Shown here in pieces: positions 27,547 to 40,380 of a DNA stretch of 64,000 nucleotides. Where the stretch lies: contig CM056565.1 of the NCBI GenBank assembly GCA_029721515.1, forward strand, positions 12,960,742-13,024,741, given 5' to 3'. A program made the position numbers and the translations under genes. This stretch comes from Synanceia verrucosa (lineage: Eukaryota > Chordata > Actinopteri > Perciformes > Synanceiidae). The notes beneath the pieces are model-generated. The model saw nothing but the letters and a program-made list of their open reading frames with translations. It did no database searches and had not been told where the DNA came from. Every line of letters starts with the position of its first letter. Positions within the stretch are counted from its first letter, which is position 1.

Positions 27547-27611
27547 TCGGCCCTCTCTCTCCATCTCTCTCTCCATCTCTCTCCCTCTCTCTCTCTCTCT
27601 CGCTCTTTCAG
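27547..27611 (+). promoter_or_regulatory. CT-rich tract ending in a splice acceptor before the tpbg-like exon
   Basis: About 60 bases of nearly pure CT repeat end in CTCTTTCAG at 27611. This is an exceptionally long polypyrimidine tract, so the exon probably starts at 27612 and an untranslated first exon lies further upstream. The tract is also a simple repeat, which leaves some doubt. Confidence 0.55.
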
Positions 27612-27876
27612 TGACAGGCATCAGAAATACCACCGAGGGAGCGCAGATCAGCAGCTTTCCACGCAGCCACACTCCACTGAACTGATGCGTAAATATCCCA
27701 AAGAGGAGTCATCTATTCCCCGGACAGAGACACAGAGCAAAGAGGTGACCAGGAGCGTTTTTTCCTCCCTGATGCTCCAAACTAACCGGACTGACTCGAC
27801 TTTACATGCCAGCGAGGATTATAGTCGGTCACCTTCTTTGCGAGACACATCGGCATAGACCTGCGCTGAGGCTAAC

Positions 27877-28950
27877 ATGAGGGAGAAGATGTGGATATTT
27901 CACAGTGCCGACCATTCAAAGTGTCTCTGGTCTGCCTGGAATCAGTGGTGTTTGTGTTACGCAGCAGTGGCGTGTTTGTTGTTTGCGCCTGTCAGGACGG
28001 AGGACATCTGTCCGTCCTCCTGCGTCTGTGCCAGAGACTCGGGGACAGTGACCTGCCGTGACGGTGAGGACACCGAGGTACCGGGGGACATACCGGAGTG
28101 GACGTCCACCTTGATACTCAAGGGGAGAAACATCTCAACTTTACAGCGCGGTGCGTTCATGAGCAACGGAACGGAGTTGGAAATGACGACACTCTCGCTG
28201 TCCTATAACGGGATACAGGCCATTGAGCCCTACGCCTTCCTGGGACTCCCCCGGTTGCATTTGCTGGATCTGAGCCACAACCAGTTGGAGTGTATCTCAG
28301 CCAGGGCTTTCCATGGCTTGCTGGAGCTGCGCTCTCTCTACCTGAACCACTCCATGCTGCCTCCGGCCGCGGAGCAGCTCCCACAAGCGCTCAGCACACA
28401 AAGTTTGCGCAACCTTCATAGGCTGGAGCTGGGTGGAAACATGCTGAAGTCCATTCCTCTGATCAGATTAGACATGCACAATCTGCATGCATTAGTACTG
28501 ATAAATAACTCAATAGAGAGCATAAGTGGGGAAAATGTGAGCACCTTTTACCAGCAGAGGCGCATACGCGTCTACTTGTCTCTGAACCCGTTTCGGTGCA
28601 ACTGTGAACTGGAGGCGTTTTACTACTGGCTGAAGAACTCGTCCCAGTGTCCGGATGCAGGGCATCTCCTGTGCAGCGAGCCGGAGGCCAAGAGGGGGCT
28701 TCCTGTGGTGAAGCTCCGGGAGGAGGACGTGGATTGTATGAACGAGAACCTCGAGGCGGTTTCATACGTGTTCCTCGGCATAGTGCTGGCTCTGATCGGG
28801 GTGGTGTTTCTCATGGTGCTCTATCTCAACAGGGGAGGCATCAAACGGTGGCTGAACAACATCAGGGAGGCGTGCCGAGACCAGATGGAGGTCTACCATT
28901 ACCGCTACGAGCAGGACTCAGACCCGAGGCTGGCCAACGTGGCTGTTTAG
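27877..28950 (+). CDS. tpbgl: trophoblast glycoprotein (5T4/WAIF1)-type LRR membrane protein
   Basis: A single-pass cell-surface LRR glycoprotein; the mammalian relative TPBG is known as an inhibitor of Wnt/beta-catenin signalling. The 357-aa ORF is intact in one exon. A hydrophobic N-terminal signal or anchor segment is at about 22-40. The LRRNT has C45, C49, C51 and C60. LRR repeats span about 75-235 (LxxLxLSxNxL patterns such as LHLLDLSHNQL). The LRRCT has C241, C243, C258, C266 and C287. The membrane helix is at about 294-317. The cytoplasmic tail IKRWLNNIREACRDQMEVYH...DPRLANVAV closely follows human TPBG, which decides the family. Six N-glycosylation sequons are visible (N85, N97, N157, N210, N220, N254). 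It is shorter than human TPBG (420 aa). The first ATG has A at -3; M5 is an alternative start. Whether it is tpbgl or one of the tpbg duplicates needs a tree. Confidence 0.88.
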   Translation: MREKMWIFHSADHSKCLWSAWNQWCLCYAAVACLLFAPVRTEDICPSSCVCARDSGTVTCRDGEDTEVPGDIPEWTSTLILKGRNISTLQRGAFMSNGTELEMTTLSLSYNGIQAIEPYAFLGLPRLHLLDLSHNQLECISARAFHGLLELRSLYLNHSMLPPAAEQLPQALSTQSLRNLHRLELGGNMLKSIPLIRLDMHNLHALVLINNSIESISGENVSTFYQQRRIRVYLSLNPFRCNCELEAFYYWLKNSSQCPDAGHLLCSEPEAKRGLPVVKLREEDVDCMNENLEAVSYVFLGIVLALIGVVFLMVLYLNRGGIKRWLNNIREACRDQMEVYHYRYEQDSDPRLANVAV

Positions 28951-31900
28951 AGGACTGAAACACCAGGGCTGGAAATGACTGGGGAGTATCCCTGGCAGTG
29001 TCCTGCTACAAACAAAAACCAGTAGATTTTACAAGCAGTTTCATCGTTTTCAGCAGCTGGCCAATGAAGTGCATGTGGTATCCCTGTCACACTGGGGTAT
29101 GCACAGAGCCAAACAGTGACATGAACATAAGAGACTCTTACAGTAAGTGTTCATCTTGCACAAGTGAATGCTTTTAAGCACTATTGTACATATTGTGAGG
29201 GGAATGCTTCTCATGCATCATGTTAACTTGCACAGTCTACAGCAGCTTTTCAGACTAACTTAGTATTATTTATCTCATTAACAAAGTGACAAATACACTG
29301 TAAAGGTGTATATATAAGTTATGATTTGAAAAGCTGGGAAAAATCAATGTAATTACTGAAAACTGCAACCCTTGAACATTTTTACAAACTAATGGCCTAT
29401 ATTCAGGACACCCCACAGGGAGAACGAGACACTCCTGTTTCTAATCTACTGCCGGAGGGCATATTGCAAAGAAAAGGAGACTGGTAAGATGAGGCAAGGA
29501 AGCTGATCAGTGCCATGTTCATACAAGCAGGCAACACTTGAGTAAACTGTCACATGTCATCATCATGAACATCATGTCTTTCCAAACAGCCTTTTTTTTA
29601 TCTGTGGAGACAACATGTGTATCATTTGACGCCAGGTCAGTTTATATCAGAGAGGGGACAGAAGAGGAAGGGACAGACTCTAACCATGCATGTGATTGTA
29701 GGCATAGAAAACCTACCAAAACATTAATAAAAGGTCAAATAAAAATGCAGAGTTAGCAGTGTTCTTTATGTCACAGCATTTTATCATCACTTTCAGGAGA
29801 TGTTGACTTAATGCAGTACTGTGCCAGGAAGTGTTTCACTCTTGTGATTTTCTGGATGAGTGCATGTGATCCATGTTGAACTCTGAGTGAACTTGCAGTG
29901 AGATGTCAGCATGTCTGGACTCTCCAGGAAAGGCCTTGTCTATGTCATTGGCTTCTTTAGAAAGCACCTCAGAGTCCAAGGTGGGCAGTGTTAATCTCAT
30001 CAGCACTGCGATGAATAAACCACGGAGAATCACAATCAACCCTGAGAAATCAGTATCTCTCTGCGCCCCGGAGCTCATCATCCCTCCAACAGTAGCTAAA
30101 GGTCAAACATGAAAAGCTGGAAAACAGCAGGAGAGAAGGAATGTGTGTGTGAGGACATTCATTTATGTCCAGCTGACGCACGTCAGGCTGAGGACAGATG
30201 AAAGTGGAATAGAGGATTACTTCTTACTTATTATGTGTCTCATAAACAAGTAATAGTTAATCTACAGAACCTGTGTGATTTCACCAGCTTTTACTCTCTG
30301 ATAAAGCACAAAAAATGTGATTAAACTCCAGATTAAAGACAACGAGACAATTCATTAATCCATTAAAATAAATAGACACTTAAGTCTAGTTATTTATAGA
30401 TTTAAAAACAACAAGATAAATGGTTGGATCATTTGTTCATGTATTTTTGCTGGTATTGATCATCATTTTCACCACCAATTTGTTTCCTCTGAGAAAATGT
30501 CACCATGCCAGCAGAGTGGGAGCTGCCTTTACGTAACGCTGACATGGAAATGTGAGACATTGTCACTTGTGATGTCAGGAGACATGTCAGTGTGTCATAC
30601 GCTGTCATGTCGTATGTGGAGGCTGAGGAGACACACCTAATCGCTGGGAAAGCAGTATTCATAGATACAAGTATGTTGGCTTGACTCGTTGTGACATCAT
30701 ACTCGTGATGGATATTCATATATGACTATGAGAAACTTCCAGAGGGGCTCTGTACAGATCCTGGATGGTGCTTTAAGAGACACAGTGAAAAGACTTCCAT
30801 CATGATGGAAATAAATAGATAAAGACAGCAAGAGAGAAACATGTTGTGTATAAGAATGTCCTCGGTAAGTAGAGTCAGCTGAATGCCAACATCAGTACAT
30901 GATGTTTGTCAGATATAATGCCTGGTGAACACCATGTTAGTTTCAATATTTGTCTCTTCAGTGAAATAACTAATATTAAATGATCCCTGCTTTGATTCCA
31001 GCAATACCTTCAACCTGCCATCTTCTCTACTCTCAGTCACCTCTTTGTGTTATTTTTCTCTTCATCCACCACCTTTTTCTATGAGTTTGGGATTCTGGGA
31101 CATGAATAAAGAAGTGGAGGCAACACAGTGTGTGGTGTTGATGTTGAAAAAGACAGAATTTGTCTTTTCAAAGTACTCAGGCTCCTCACTTGTCGCTGCT
31201 CTGAGTCTTTGTTCCTCTGCCATTTTTCGACTTTCTCCTTGTACAGTAAATACAGGGTTCGTCAAAGACTTCCTCTCAGCCCGACATGGCCCAGCCTCCC
31301 TCTCTCGCTCCCCTTCATCCAGGTAAATGACTTGATCCAGTTGAGTGACTTTGTAAAGGACGCAGGGATGGGGTTTAAGCTGAGCCAGTTAAAAAAAAGA
31401 AAAAAGGAAGGATGGAAAAAGACAGATAAAGAAAAGGGGGAGGATAGAGAAAAGATTCAATAGAGCTCTTTGGTCCATGTCCTTGACTTATGTGATGACT
31501 CATCGTCTTGCTCTATATGTGAACGTCTGGGAGGCCAATGCCCAAATCTAAGAGTTTTCTGGAATGAACATGGAAAATTGTTGAACAGTTGCTGCTATCA
31601 GAGAACTCAATCATATCTGAACCTCAGGCCACTTTCTAAATAGCCTCCATCTTTCCTCCGTGGGAACTCTTTCTTTATGATGTCTCACAGCCCATCAACC
31701 ACTGATTGAATAGTCTGCATCACAGGCTGAATGTCAGCAGCTTGTGATGTGCTGTATGGAAAAGAGTCTGCCAGTTTGTGGTCTGGTGATTACTGGTTAT
31801 TGATTGCTGGATGTGGCTCGGCTGCTTTCTGAAGATAAGGGAAGGGGCTTAGAGAAGCAGGGGTGTTTCTGTCTGGTTAGACTCTGCTGAAGTTAAACTC

Positions 31901-32106
31901 TCTGTGATGTTTCAGAGCTGAGAAATGGTAGGAATGACTTCTGCACTGCAAGGAAACAGTGAGCGAATGTGTTCGTCTGTGTGGAGCGAAGCAAACTGAA
32001 ATGTGATTTTCTATTTTTCCTCTTTTTCCCTCCTGCTTCACATCTTCACACATTGTCACAGCAGTCAGAAATGTCAGAAATATTCACATAGAGGAGATGG
32101 TAGCTG
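28951..32106. other. tpbg-like 3' UTR and gene-poor DNA
   Basis: The 3' untranslated region follows the stop. AATAAA motifs at 29726 and 29738 are plausible polyadenylation signals, though nothing confirms use. Beyond about 29.8 kb I see no exon or recognisable element, only unsupported short ORFs. Confidence 0.5.
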
Positions 32107-32316
32107 TTCAACAAATTTATTTATTAGCTCACCAAATTGTCAGTCGTTGACTGTCAAAATAGTTTTTTTGTTTCTGTAATGGATAATCCATCAGTATGTG
32201 CAACCTCCATCACAATGATATATGTAATGCTAAAATATAATTATCATCCATGATTTTTCAAATTTACAAAGCACATATTTTTTTGTTATTAACATTCCAA
32301 ATTATAGTTATTTACT
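32107..32316. mobile_element. old copy of a mariner-like non-autonomous element (partial)
   Basis: It aligns by eye with 39753-39985 and 57117-57345, for example AACAAATTTAT.TATTAG..CACC at the start, GTTTCTGTAATG, and ATCCATGATTTTT. It is more diverged than those two are from each other, and the terminal bases are missing. Confidence 0.55.
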
Positions 32317-32538
32317 TTTTGGTGTTTGGTGTTTCACAGCACAGAGGCATGTGAAAGATCACATTATATCCTGGATAACACTCCCTCTAGTATCAGTCAT
32401 TGCCCCTTTTCTGCTTCAGTCCCTACAGGGGTGATCTCAGAACCAGGATGAGGAAATAAACTAGAGGCTTTTTCAACCATCACAGCTCTGAACATGTGTC
32501 AAAGAATGCTTTTCCACTTTGAGTTCAGGACTCTTTAT

Positions 32539-32710
32539 GAGATTGATTAAACTGAAATCTGAACAGAGAAAGGTGTGTTTGTTTGTTCCAGGAAAGGTCA
32601 TTTAGCAGCATTCACTGGTAATGCCATCATAAACGGAGCTCATTAGAGTCAGTCCTTCTGCCTGCGATCACTGTGTCCTGTTTGATGAGAAATGCACTCT
32701 CAGGCAATGC
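32539..32710 (+). repeat. OR-region module M1 (diverged copy)
   Basis: It shares ordered landmarks with the other copies: GAGATT.ATTA, CTGAACAG, GTTTGTTTGTT, GGTCATT, AGCAT, TGGTAATG.CATCA, GCTCATTAGA, GTGTCCTG.TTGATGA and CTCAGG. Similarity continues about 130 bp further right (TTCACA...ACAAGACAAGAAAGAAAA). This copy has GATTGATTA where the others have GATTAATTAG. It lies 8 kb before OR1. Confidence 0.6.
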
Positions 32711-35670
32711 TATACATTTGGCTTGTCATCAGATTATTTTGTTGACTTACTTCACACAATCAGAGCTCACCTGCAGTATGAAATATTGTACAAGACAAGA
32801 AAGAAAATGATCTAATCAATATTTCCATTTTCTGGCTACTCAGCAGAGTAATTACAAACCATGGGAACCAATATACTGAAGTGTGATATTATGAACTCCT
32901 CTCTGGCCTCTGAGCTTAAAGGTCAAGTCAAGTTTGAGAGAGGATGACTGCAGTCCTGGTCTGGGTTTTTGACTAATCCTGGACTGTGAATAAACATAGT
33001 TGGCTGATCAATCGGCCTTTGGTCAGGAGAACAGTTTGTCGGTTAACAAGCTGTGCAGGTGCCTCACATCTGGATGCTAATTAAACCCGTTGACCTGCCT
33101 GTCAGTTTCTTAGCAGAAGTAGTCATGAATGAGCTGCTGAGAGAGTGCTGACCTTAATGCCTCACTGTAGGACAAACACTAATTGCTCAGATTTCACACA
33201 TTAATTTCAATCCAGATCTTTCCAGTGAGGGCATAGGTGCTTGTTTTGGATTTGTTAATTCAGTTTTTAAAAAAAACGGTTAATGGAATGATTAAAAATA
33301 TGACGCTGATGCACAAGACATAATCCAGGCACCGTGGCAGTTATCATGATGATGACTAAGAAATCCCACTAAGGGTGCTTCATTAATCGACCACAGACAA
33401 ACTGCTGATTACATTATAGCACTGTCATTACATGAAAAACAAGTTGCCTTCCATAGTACTGACAACTGAATGATCAGGTACTACATAACCTCTTCTAAAG
33501 GACAAGCAATCTCTCCTTCAATAGGCTATTTGAATAATTACATGTGTAAGGTGTAGAGTTCATCTGAATTGATTATGCCGTGCTTAACAGCAAATTTTAG
33601 TAACACAATAAACCAGATATTTATTGATCAACGTCTGTCTTATTATAACATCTAAAGGACCAGTGTGTGACATACGGGGCAGCATTATGGACAAAAAAGT
33701 TTAAGTTAGTTGCAATCTGCAACCTCACCACTAGATATCAGCACATCACACTGCATGTTGAAGCTATTAATGTGTACTGTGCGTACTCTACAACTCTATA
33801 AAATATACACTATAGACTACAACACCATATAATGCCTAGTTTGAGATGAAGAGAGATACTAAAAATACCAGTTATGATGTAACACATTCTACAGTAAGTA
33901 GGCAGCATTCATGTTTGCGTGTTTGTGTCTCCAAACAGAATTACACTACTTGTTAAGCATCACCTCATTTTCTATAACAGGCACACCACAGTGGCTTAAA
34001 TTAATACATGTGAATACATTATATTTTAATCACTGAAGAAATTCTAAAAATAAAAATAAGGCATTTGAATGCCACACAACACACATCCAGCCTAATTACT
34101 GAGTGTTTAGTGCTCATTAAATCTCCTTCCCATCAATCACAGCACAATCTACTGTAGCTCTGCTAATTAGCTGCCAGTGAGCCTCTTTGAGCAGCCTGAG
34201 TGCAAGATGGGCTGCTTCATTCAAATGACTGGGAAAAAATTGCAGTCTCAGCAGTTTGAATATTTCATGGCGTCCTTCACTCGACAGAAGCTGCTGATCC
34301 TCTGAGCGGTCATAACATTGGCCCGTTACCTCAGAGAGGACAGCATCTGCTCGGACAACCTGTCATTTTCTGAGCATCCAAAGAGCTCCTTCCTCTCAGT
34401 ATGACAATAACAGCATGGACTTAAACGTGCAAGTCAAGTGCATTACAGTAAACTACTGTAATGTGCAGTAACTATTCACCATTTATACCCTCACCTATTG
34501 TATTTGTATGTTAAACTCCATCAGGAACCAGGTCCTGTGAAGTTCTAGTTTCATGTTTTTACCACACTCACACAACTTCCCATCACAGTATGAAGTTAAA
34601 CTGACACACACAGCCCCAACATTATGTTTACTTTGTCCAGACGAGTACAGCCTTACTTTACCTACCACTCAGGGTACACAGTAACTTTTTTCAAACTTCA
34701 TGGACTTTACCATTAACATCTGCTACTACTACCCTCATGTGGCCATTTGGCTGCAATGCAGCTGGAAAAAGGAAACTGATGTGTTTTTATTTCCACCTGG
34801 GACACATTTCATCTGAGCTCACACCATGCACTGCCTGCTCCACAATCTGTTCACTTATCACAGGTTTAAGCTTGCATAAAATTCCTGATTCTTCTTTGTA
34901 AATGTCAATCCTTATATTACATTTAAGGTGAACAGGAGTAGTATGATGGGAATAAACAAGATATATTGAGTTTGTAATAAATCAATATTCCTCCAACTTT
35001 TTAAATAATTTAAGAAAATAAGAAATACATGCACAGATGCACTGTACTGTATGTAAGATTTATCATTTCCTGAATAGAAAATATAAGTGTCTCTTATACT
35101 CTGACCTTCATGACTGTGACATCATGCTGCTGATGAGAACAACTGGGTCTAATTTCATTCTATACTAAGATAATTTATTATAAAATTTATTTTTATTTAT
35201 TTAACCAGGTCAGTCAATTAACCAGTTCTCATTTCCAATGACAACTTGGCCAAAGTGACAGATATAACTGTGAGGACAGACAAAAAAAAAGCAACATAGA
35301 AACAAGATAATACAATTATACAAAATGTCATATCAATCCTAGACAGAGAGTAATAAAGGACTATCCACAGACATTAAATTAAATGTGTTTGGGCATGAAT
35401 GGAAACAAAATAATTATAGGTACACAAGCAGTTTTATTCTGCACTGCACAATATTTAATTTAAATATTTTAAATGACAGGATCCAGTCCTCTCAGCAGAG
35501 GACGTAGTAGGCTGATAAAGCAATAGTTTGTATTACTTTTTACCTTAAATATTACTGACACAGTATAAACATATAGAGTATGTGAAGCCATGGCTCAACA
35601 GAAACATCACTCATTAATTGGGATCAATGGGGAGATTTAAGTGGGAGTTCAGTGCTTACTAATAAAGGCA
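32711..35670. other. intergenic DNA with a possible TTAA-element tail
   Basis: No gene seen. Around 33653-33760 the sequence AAAGGACCAGTGTGTGACATA followed by CACCACTAGATATCAGC resembles the terminus of a dispersed teleost TTAA-type repeat. The remainder shows nothing I can name. Confidence 0.4.
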
Positions 35671-35846
35671 AATGAGATTAATTAGGTTTAAGTCAAAACA
35701 GTAACAGGGCTTGTTTGTTACAGGCATCATTATCCAGCATGCTCTGGTGATGACATCAGCAATTAGTCTCATTAGCTTAAGTTAAAGACTCCTGGGAGCG
35801 CTGTGTCCTCTAAAGGCACCTGTCTGATGAGAAAGGCAGCTTCAGT
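35671..35846 (+). repeat. OR-region module M2
   Basis: It opens with AATGAGATTAATTAGG, followed by CAGTAACAGGGCTTGTTTGTTACAG, CCAGCAT, TGGTGATGACATCA, TCTCATTAG and GTGTCCT. It has the same order and spacing as M3. The right end (CTGATGAGAAAGGCAGCTTCAG) is more diverged. Confidence 0.65.
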
Positions 35847-37390
35847 GAATGATTCATGATTGTTTCACTTAATGCATAGAAGCCTGAGAACAAGTGAGTT
35901 ATTTCTACTGCTAAGCTTTTTTTTGTTGCAATATTCAAGTTCATTCAACAATTGCACTGTGGGCAGTCCATGTTTTGGGTTTCTAGGTATAGTGGAAATA
36001 TACTGTGAAACGTTTGTCATCCATCAGCGATTTCACCACATCAGGTATATTGTTCTCCCATCAAGATGCTGTTTGCACTAGGCCATGGACGGCACTGCTG
36101 CCGTCAGTTAAGTTAATTCAGGTCCGGTTTTGAATCAAAACATCATGTCCTTTTATTTCATTAGCAAATTGTGATGCTTTTAGAGGAACTGGTGTAGATT
36201 GTTGAATAAATACTATGACAGAGCTCACACAGCTGCCATAAACCCAGAGAGATCACATTTTATTTTTTTATTTTTATACGCTACCTTGAAAAGAATCATA
36301 AATCAATACCAGGATTAAATAAATGTAGATTAGGAAGTTTAGACGCAGCCATAAATCACAGTTACTGTTAGTTAACAGCAGGAGGGATTTGTTAAAATGT
36401 CATTATCACGTCAGACCCATATAAAATTTGTGATTTGGGGTAAAACATAATTTGACAAAGTATGTGTCTGTCTTTTTGAAAGCCATCCCATCAGCCTGTA
36501 TTTAACTGTTTCACTGGGATATAAGACACTATCTGCGGACCTGACATCAAGGAGTGTTTTTTGGTCTTTTTATTACCCAATATTACTTAAATCAGAGAGT
36601 TTGTCATGAGTTAATTGGACCACAAGTACAGCGTACCATTCAATCATGGGTTGACTTGAACATACAACACAGCTGCAAGGAACCCAGAACACTTTTTCTT
36701 ATATTTAGTCTTGTGTAGCAGTCATACACTTTTAATGCACTTTTAATTAGATTCCCCTTGGAATTTAGAGCTTATGCTCTTTTATTATCAAAAAGGACAT
36801 GATGACCTGCGACAAAAGTCGCTAATGAGTCCCAGTTGAGGACGACGTCACTGGGGAACAGTGCTTAATGACCTTGTCTGTAAACAAACAAACCCTCTAC
36901 TGTTGAACCTTTTGCCTAATTAATCTCTTCCCTCATTATTAAAATGGAAGAGAACACTGGATTGTGAATATTTTAAAGATACATTACATGTAGTGGAAAA
37001 GTTCATACTTGATTGAAAACACAGATACAATAATCAAATGGCCACTCTTCAGTTTAAACTCCCAAAATGTGAATGTTTATGGTTACACCTTTCTGTAAAT
37101 GATTAAAGATAATGTGTGCCACCCAGTCTTCTCATGTTATTTAATAAGGGAGTACGATTATGGCTCTTTCAAGCTTCATGCTGACTCACTCCACTTTTTC
37201 ATGATGGTCTGTCTAAATGTTGATTGTTAGACACTTTCTAAACTTTTTTTTTGACATTGTTGGATTTCCAAACCACTCTGAAACATAGTGGTATCAAGTT
37301 TAAAGGTTTCACTTATATACACTGCCGATTGGCTATGCTATACAGATATCTAGCCTGTTGTGTCTGATACACATACAGTTTTAATTAACA

Positions 37391-37669
37391 TATTATACAT
37401 ACATACATACATACATATATATATATGTGTATACGTATATATATACGTATACGTATACACGTGTATATATATATATATACGATATACGTATATATATATA
37501 TACATATATATATACACGTATATATATATATACGTGTATACATTATATATACACGTATACTGCGTATATATATGCGTGTGCGTGTACACGCATACATATA
37601 TCGTATGTATATATGTACGTGTACACGCATATATATACATACGTATATATACGTATATACGTGTACACG

Positions 37670-37727
<58 letters not shown>

Positions 37728-37750
37728 TACATATATATATATATGTACAC
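37391..37750. repeat. long alternating purine-pyrimidine microsatellite (TA/CG/CA)
   Basis: About 360 bp of nearly uninterrupted alternating purine-pyrimidine sequence with TATACGTA and ACACGTGT islands, ending in a pure TA run. Overlapping six-frame ORFs made of Tyr-Ile repeats are artefacts. It sits at the left edge of duplication copy 1. Confidence 0.95.
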
Positions 37751-37989
37751 ACATGTTCATGAGTCGTTTGTGTACAGTGCCAAAGCAGCAAGCACCTGTG
37801 AACACAAGTTTAATGGCACAGGCCTGTCTTCTTCAGCCCTTCAGAGAAGAGATGACCATAAGACAGTTGGGGGGGGTGTACTGGAGCTCTTCAATAACAC
37901 TAAAAACTCATTAATGTCAGTGTATGTACACCCATTCCCATTGCACTCAAGTTTTAATTGCGAGGGTGCAAAACCTTCTAATGGATGCA

Positions 37990-38190
37990 GATGAGATTAA
38001 TTAGGCTTAAGTCTGAACAGTAAAAGGTTTGTTTGTTACAGACAGGGTCATTAACCAGCATCCTTTGGTAATGACATCACAAACAGGGCTCATTAGCCGG
38101 CTTCCCAGGAGTAGAAGAGACAGGAGAGAATCTTTTTGTCTGGGGTCATCGTGTCCTGCTTGGTGATAAAAGCCCCCTCAGGAAATACTA
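37990..38190 (+). repeat. OR-region module M3
   Basis: This is the reference copy. Landmarks in order: TGAGATTAATTAGGC, GTCTGAACAG, GGTTTGTTTGTTACAG, GGTCATTAACCAGCAT, TTTGGTAATGACATCACAAA, GGGCTCATTAG, GTGTCCTGCTTGGTGATAA and CCCCCTCAGGAAA. TAATTA is a homeodomain core, TGTTTGTT is forkhead-like, and CCCTCAGGAA is Olf/EBF-like. No ORF, terminal inverted repeat or tRNA-like box is visible. Confidence 0.7.
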
Positions 38191-38572
38191 TTCTTTGTCA
38201 AAGTCATTGTGTGACTTCACATAGTCCAAGTTCATACCAAGTGTGAATGTGTTTTTGACAAGACACAAAAGAAAACTGTATGTGTAGTAATAGTATTGTA
38301 TTTGTATTAATGATGATTAATATTAGCACCAGTCTACTGTTGTCGCAGCTTTGATCATTTGTTGATTATCTAGTTGTGCAATCTGGTGTTTTTCTCAATT
38401 TAATTAAGCCTGTACAAAATAAAATAATGTGTTACAGTGTAGACTAAAGAAGGGTAACTTTTCATTTGTATTTCAGAGGAGGTGCTCTTGGGGGAAAGCA
38501 TTGTGCAAAGGGACCCTAAATTCCCTTCCAGTTCCCTCCAAATGTGAGTCTGCATACCTGCTAATAGATGCA

Positions 38573-38765
38573 GCAGAGATTAATTAGGCAACGGTTTAAA
38601 CAGCAGGGTTGCTTGTTTCAAGAAGAATCATTAACCTGCTTTCTCAGGTGATGAAATCTCAAACTGGGTTCATTAGAAAGACTCAGAAGTGTCAGGACGC
38701 AGCAGAAAGTAATTTTGTCTGGAGGCGTTATGACCTGTTTGATGATAGACGCAACCTCAGAGAGT
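38573..38765 (+). repeat. OR-region module M4
   Basis: A diverged sister of M3, starting 580 bp further right: GCAGAGATTAATTAGGC, AACAGCAGGGTTGCTTGTTTCA, ATCATTAACCTGC, TCAGGTGATGAAATC, GGGTTCATTAGA, TGACCTGTTTGATGATA and AACCTCAGAGA. The flank CTAATAGATGCAG before it also matches M3. Confidence 0.65.
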
Positions 38766-39752
38766 TTTAAACTCACTTTAAGACATAGATAAAGATTACA
38801 CTGTGGACCTTATTAGCATGAAGTCAAACATCCATCACTGAAATTTGGTGTTGTAATGTTGGTGTGTAATGGCAAGTTGGCTGAAGTGTGCAAGTAGTTC
38901 GTGGAAAATTGCCTGGAATTTGCCTGGAAATGTTTGACAATTACACTAGAATTTCTGCAAAATCAGCTGAGTCAATGAATTATAATTCATTGGCTCTAAA
39001 GGTGAAGGAGTGAAGGAAGTGAGGGTCATAATGGTCATATTTGGAATGGCTCACTTCAAATTTTCAAGAATCCATTACCTGTGATTTCACTACTCAACTC
39101 ATGAGGTCACCTGTAGCCATATGCAGACGAGGGTAATGATGAAGAAGAATTATTGCCAGGTTCAGCCTGAAGGCCTTTGCATTGCCCGTCCAATGACTGA
39201 GCAGACTTCAGATGGGACACCCGGAGGGCCAGAATGAGGACGATTGAATCCAATGGAAACAACAGGTTCCAGTGATCCACTCTGTATTTTGATTTCTTGA
39301 CTCATTTATGGGTCTTCAAACACTTTTCAGTCAATATCGTTTAGAAACTAACAGTGCAGTTGTCTTCTATCTAATCATGGTGGATCAATAAGATCTGGAC
39401 CAGCACCATGTCTGGTTTACATTAGGATATATTGTGAGGCCTTCCAACCAGGGCCATCCATCAGTCAGCTGTTATGTTGAAGCACAGAGAGAGTTAGAAA
39501 CATGTCTGTGGAAACAAGAAAGTGAATATTTATGAGAGAAATACAAAAACATCATGACAGTTATATTAAAGGAAAGTCCACTTTTGACTCTGCCCTCTCA
39601 CTGGAACTGATCTCCAAGCTAGAACAGTAAAGTCCAGTCTATGGAAAGCATGTCTGCATCAAACCAACGACATTATATTTCCTTTCCTTAAAAGACACAA
39701 TCAGAAGAAAACAGAAGGGTCTCTAAACCATACTCCCATATTGATTGACATG

Positions 39753-40190
39753 CAGTGCTTAACAAATTTATTAGACCACCACCCAGTGTAAGGTGTTTGT
39801 CACTGCTCTAAACTAATAGTAATACTGATTACCTTTTTTTATGTTTCTGTAATGTGTTATCCACCAGTACGTGCAGGACATCTTCAATGATGAAATCTAA
39901 TTATTATACATAGTTATCCATGATTTTTGAAATTTACTGTTTAACAAAAAATGTCAAAGCACATTATTATTTTTGATTGAAATTACGGTTATTTACTGTC
40001 ATTCCTGACCGGAATAATGTGTTTTAGTCATCATATGTTTTTTTTGATTCATTTCTGACTTCTCAGCTGAGAAAAAGTTTTTTTCAGTTTAAATTCCTCA
40101 CTCCTGTTCAAAGTAGTGAAGTGTAGGGAACTCAGTGAGAAAGAGTCTGAATTACACCACTTCATGATGCTTCAAGGTGATTTGTGATGA
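39753..40190. mobile_element. mariner-like non-autonomous element, right end deleted
   Basis: The left terminus CAGTGCTTAACAAATTTATT is intact. The right terminus seen in the homologous element at 57117-58544 is missing here: homology jumps at about 40165-40190. No transposase is encoded. Confidence 0.65.
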
Positions 40191-40380
40191 TGTTTTGTTG
40201 TTATTAATCATAAACTGCCCTTCAGATGAAAATCACTGCAATAGGGAGCCCTAGAATCATGACCTGCTATTAGTTTTGCCTGCAAGATAAGTTAGAGGAC
40301 TACACTACCCTCCATCAATTAACCTTTAATTTTACTGTATTTTTGATCCATATTATTCTTAATTAGATGACTTCATGTTA

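Larger units (their letters stand above)
14765..27611. other. gene-poor interval between smyd4 and the tpbg-like gene
   Basis: I see no supported coding exon in these 12.8 kb. ORFs are short and lack family signatures or splice context. It contains a degenerate minisatellite (21349-21530), a 16-bp hairpin (22421-22464), a TTAA-element fragment (25972-26240), and two short tails resembling retroposon 3' ends (near 19600-19630 and 20140-20180). Some of it may be distal regulatory DNA, but nothing in the sequence proves that. Confidence 0.6.

Noticed and set aside
27877..28950. rtn4rl1, the expected neighbour of rpa1 in human
   Set aside because: The protein has a membrane helix and a TPBG-type cytoplasmic tail instead of a GPI-anchor signal, and too few LRRs.
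28157..28958. Several ORFs opposite or out of frame with the LRR gene
   Set aside because: GC-rich shadows of the tpbg-like coding exon with no family features.
37350..37994. Long Tyr/Ile-rich ORFs on both strands, also at 54831-55420 and 61348-61842
   Set aside because: Translations of TA/CA microsatellites, open in every frame because TATA-type repeats lack stops in phase.
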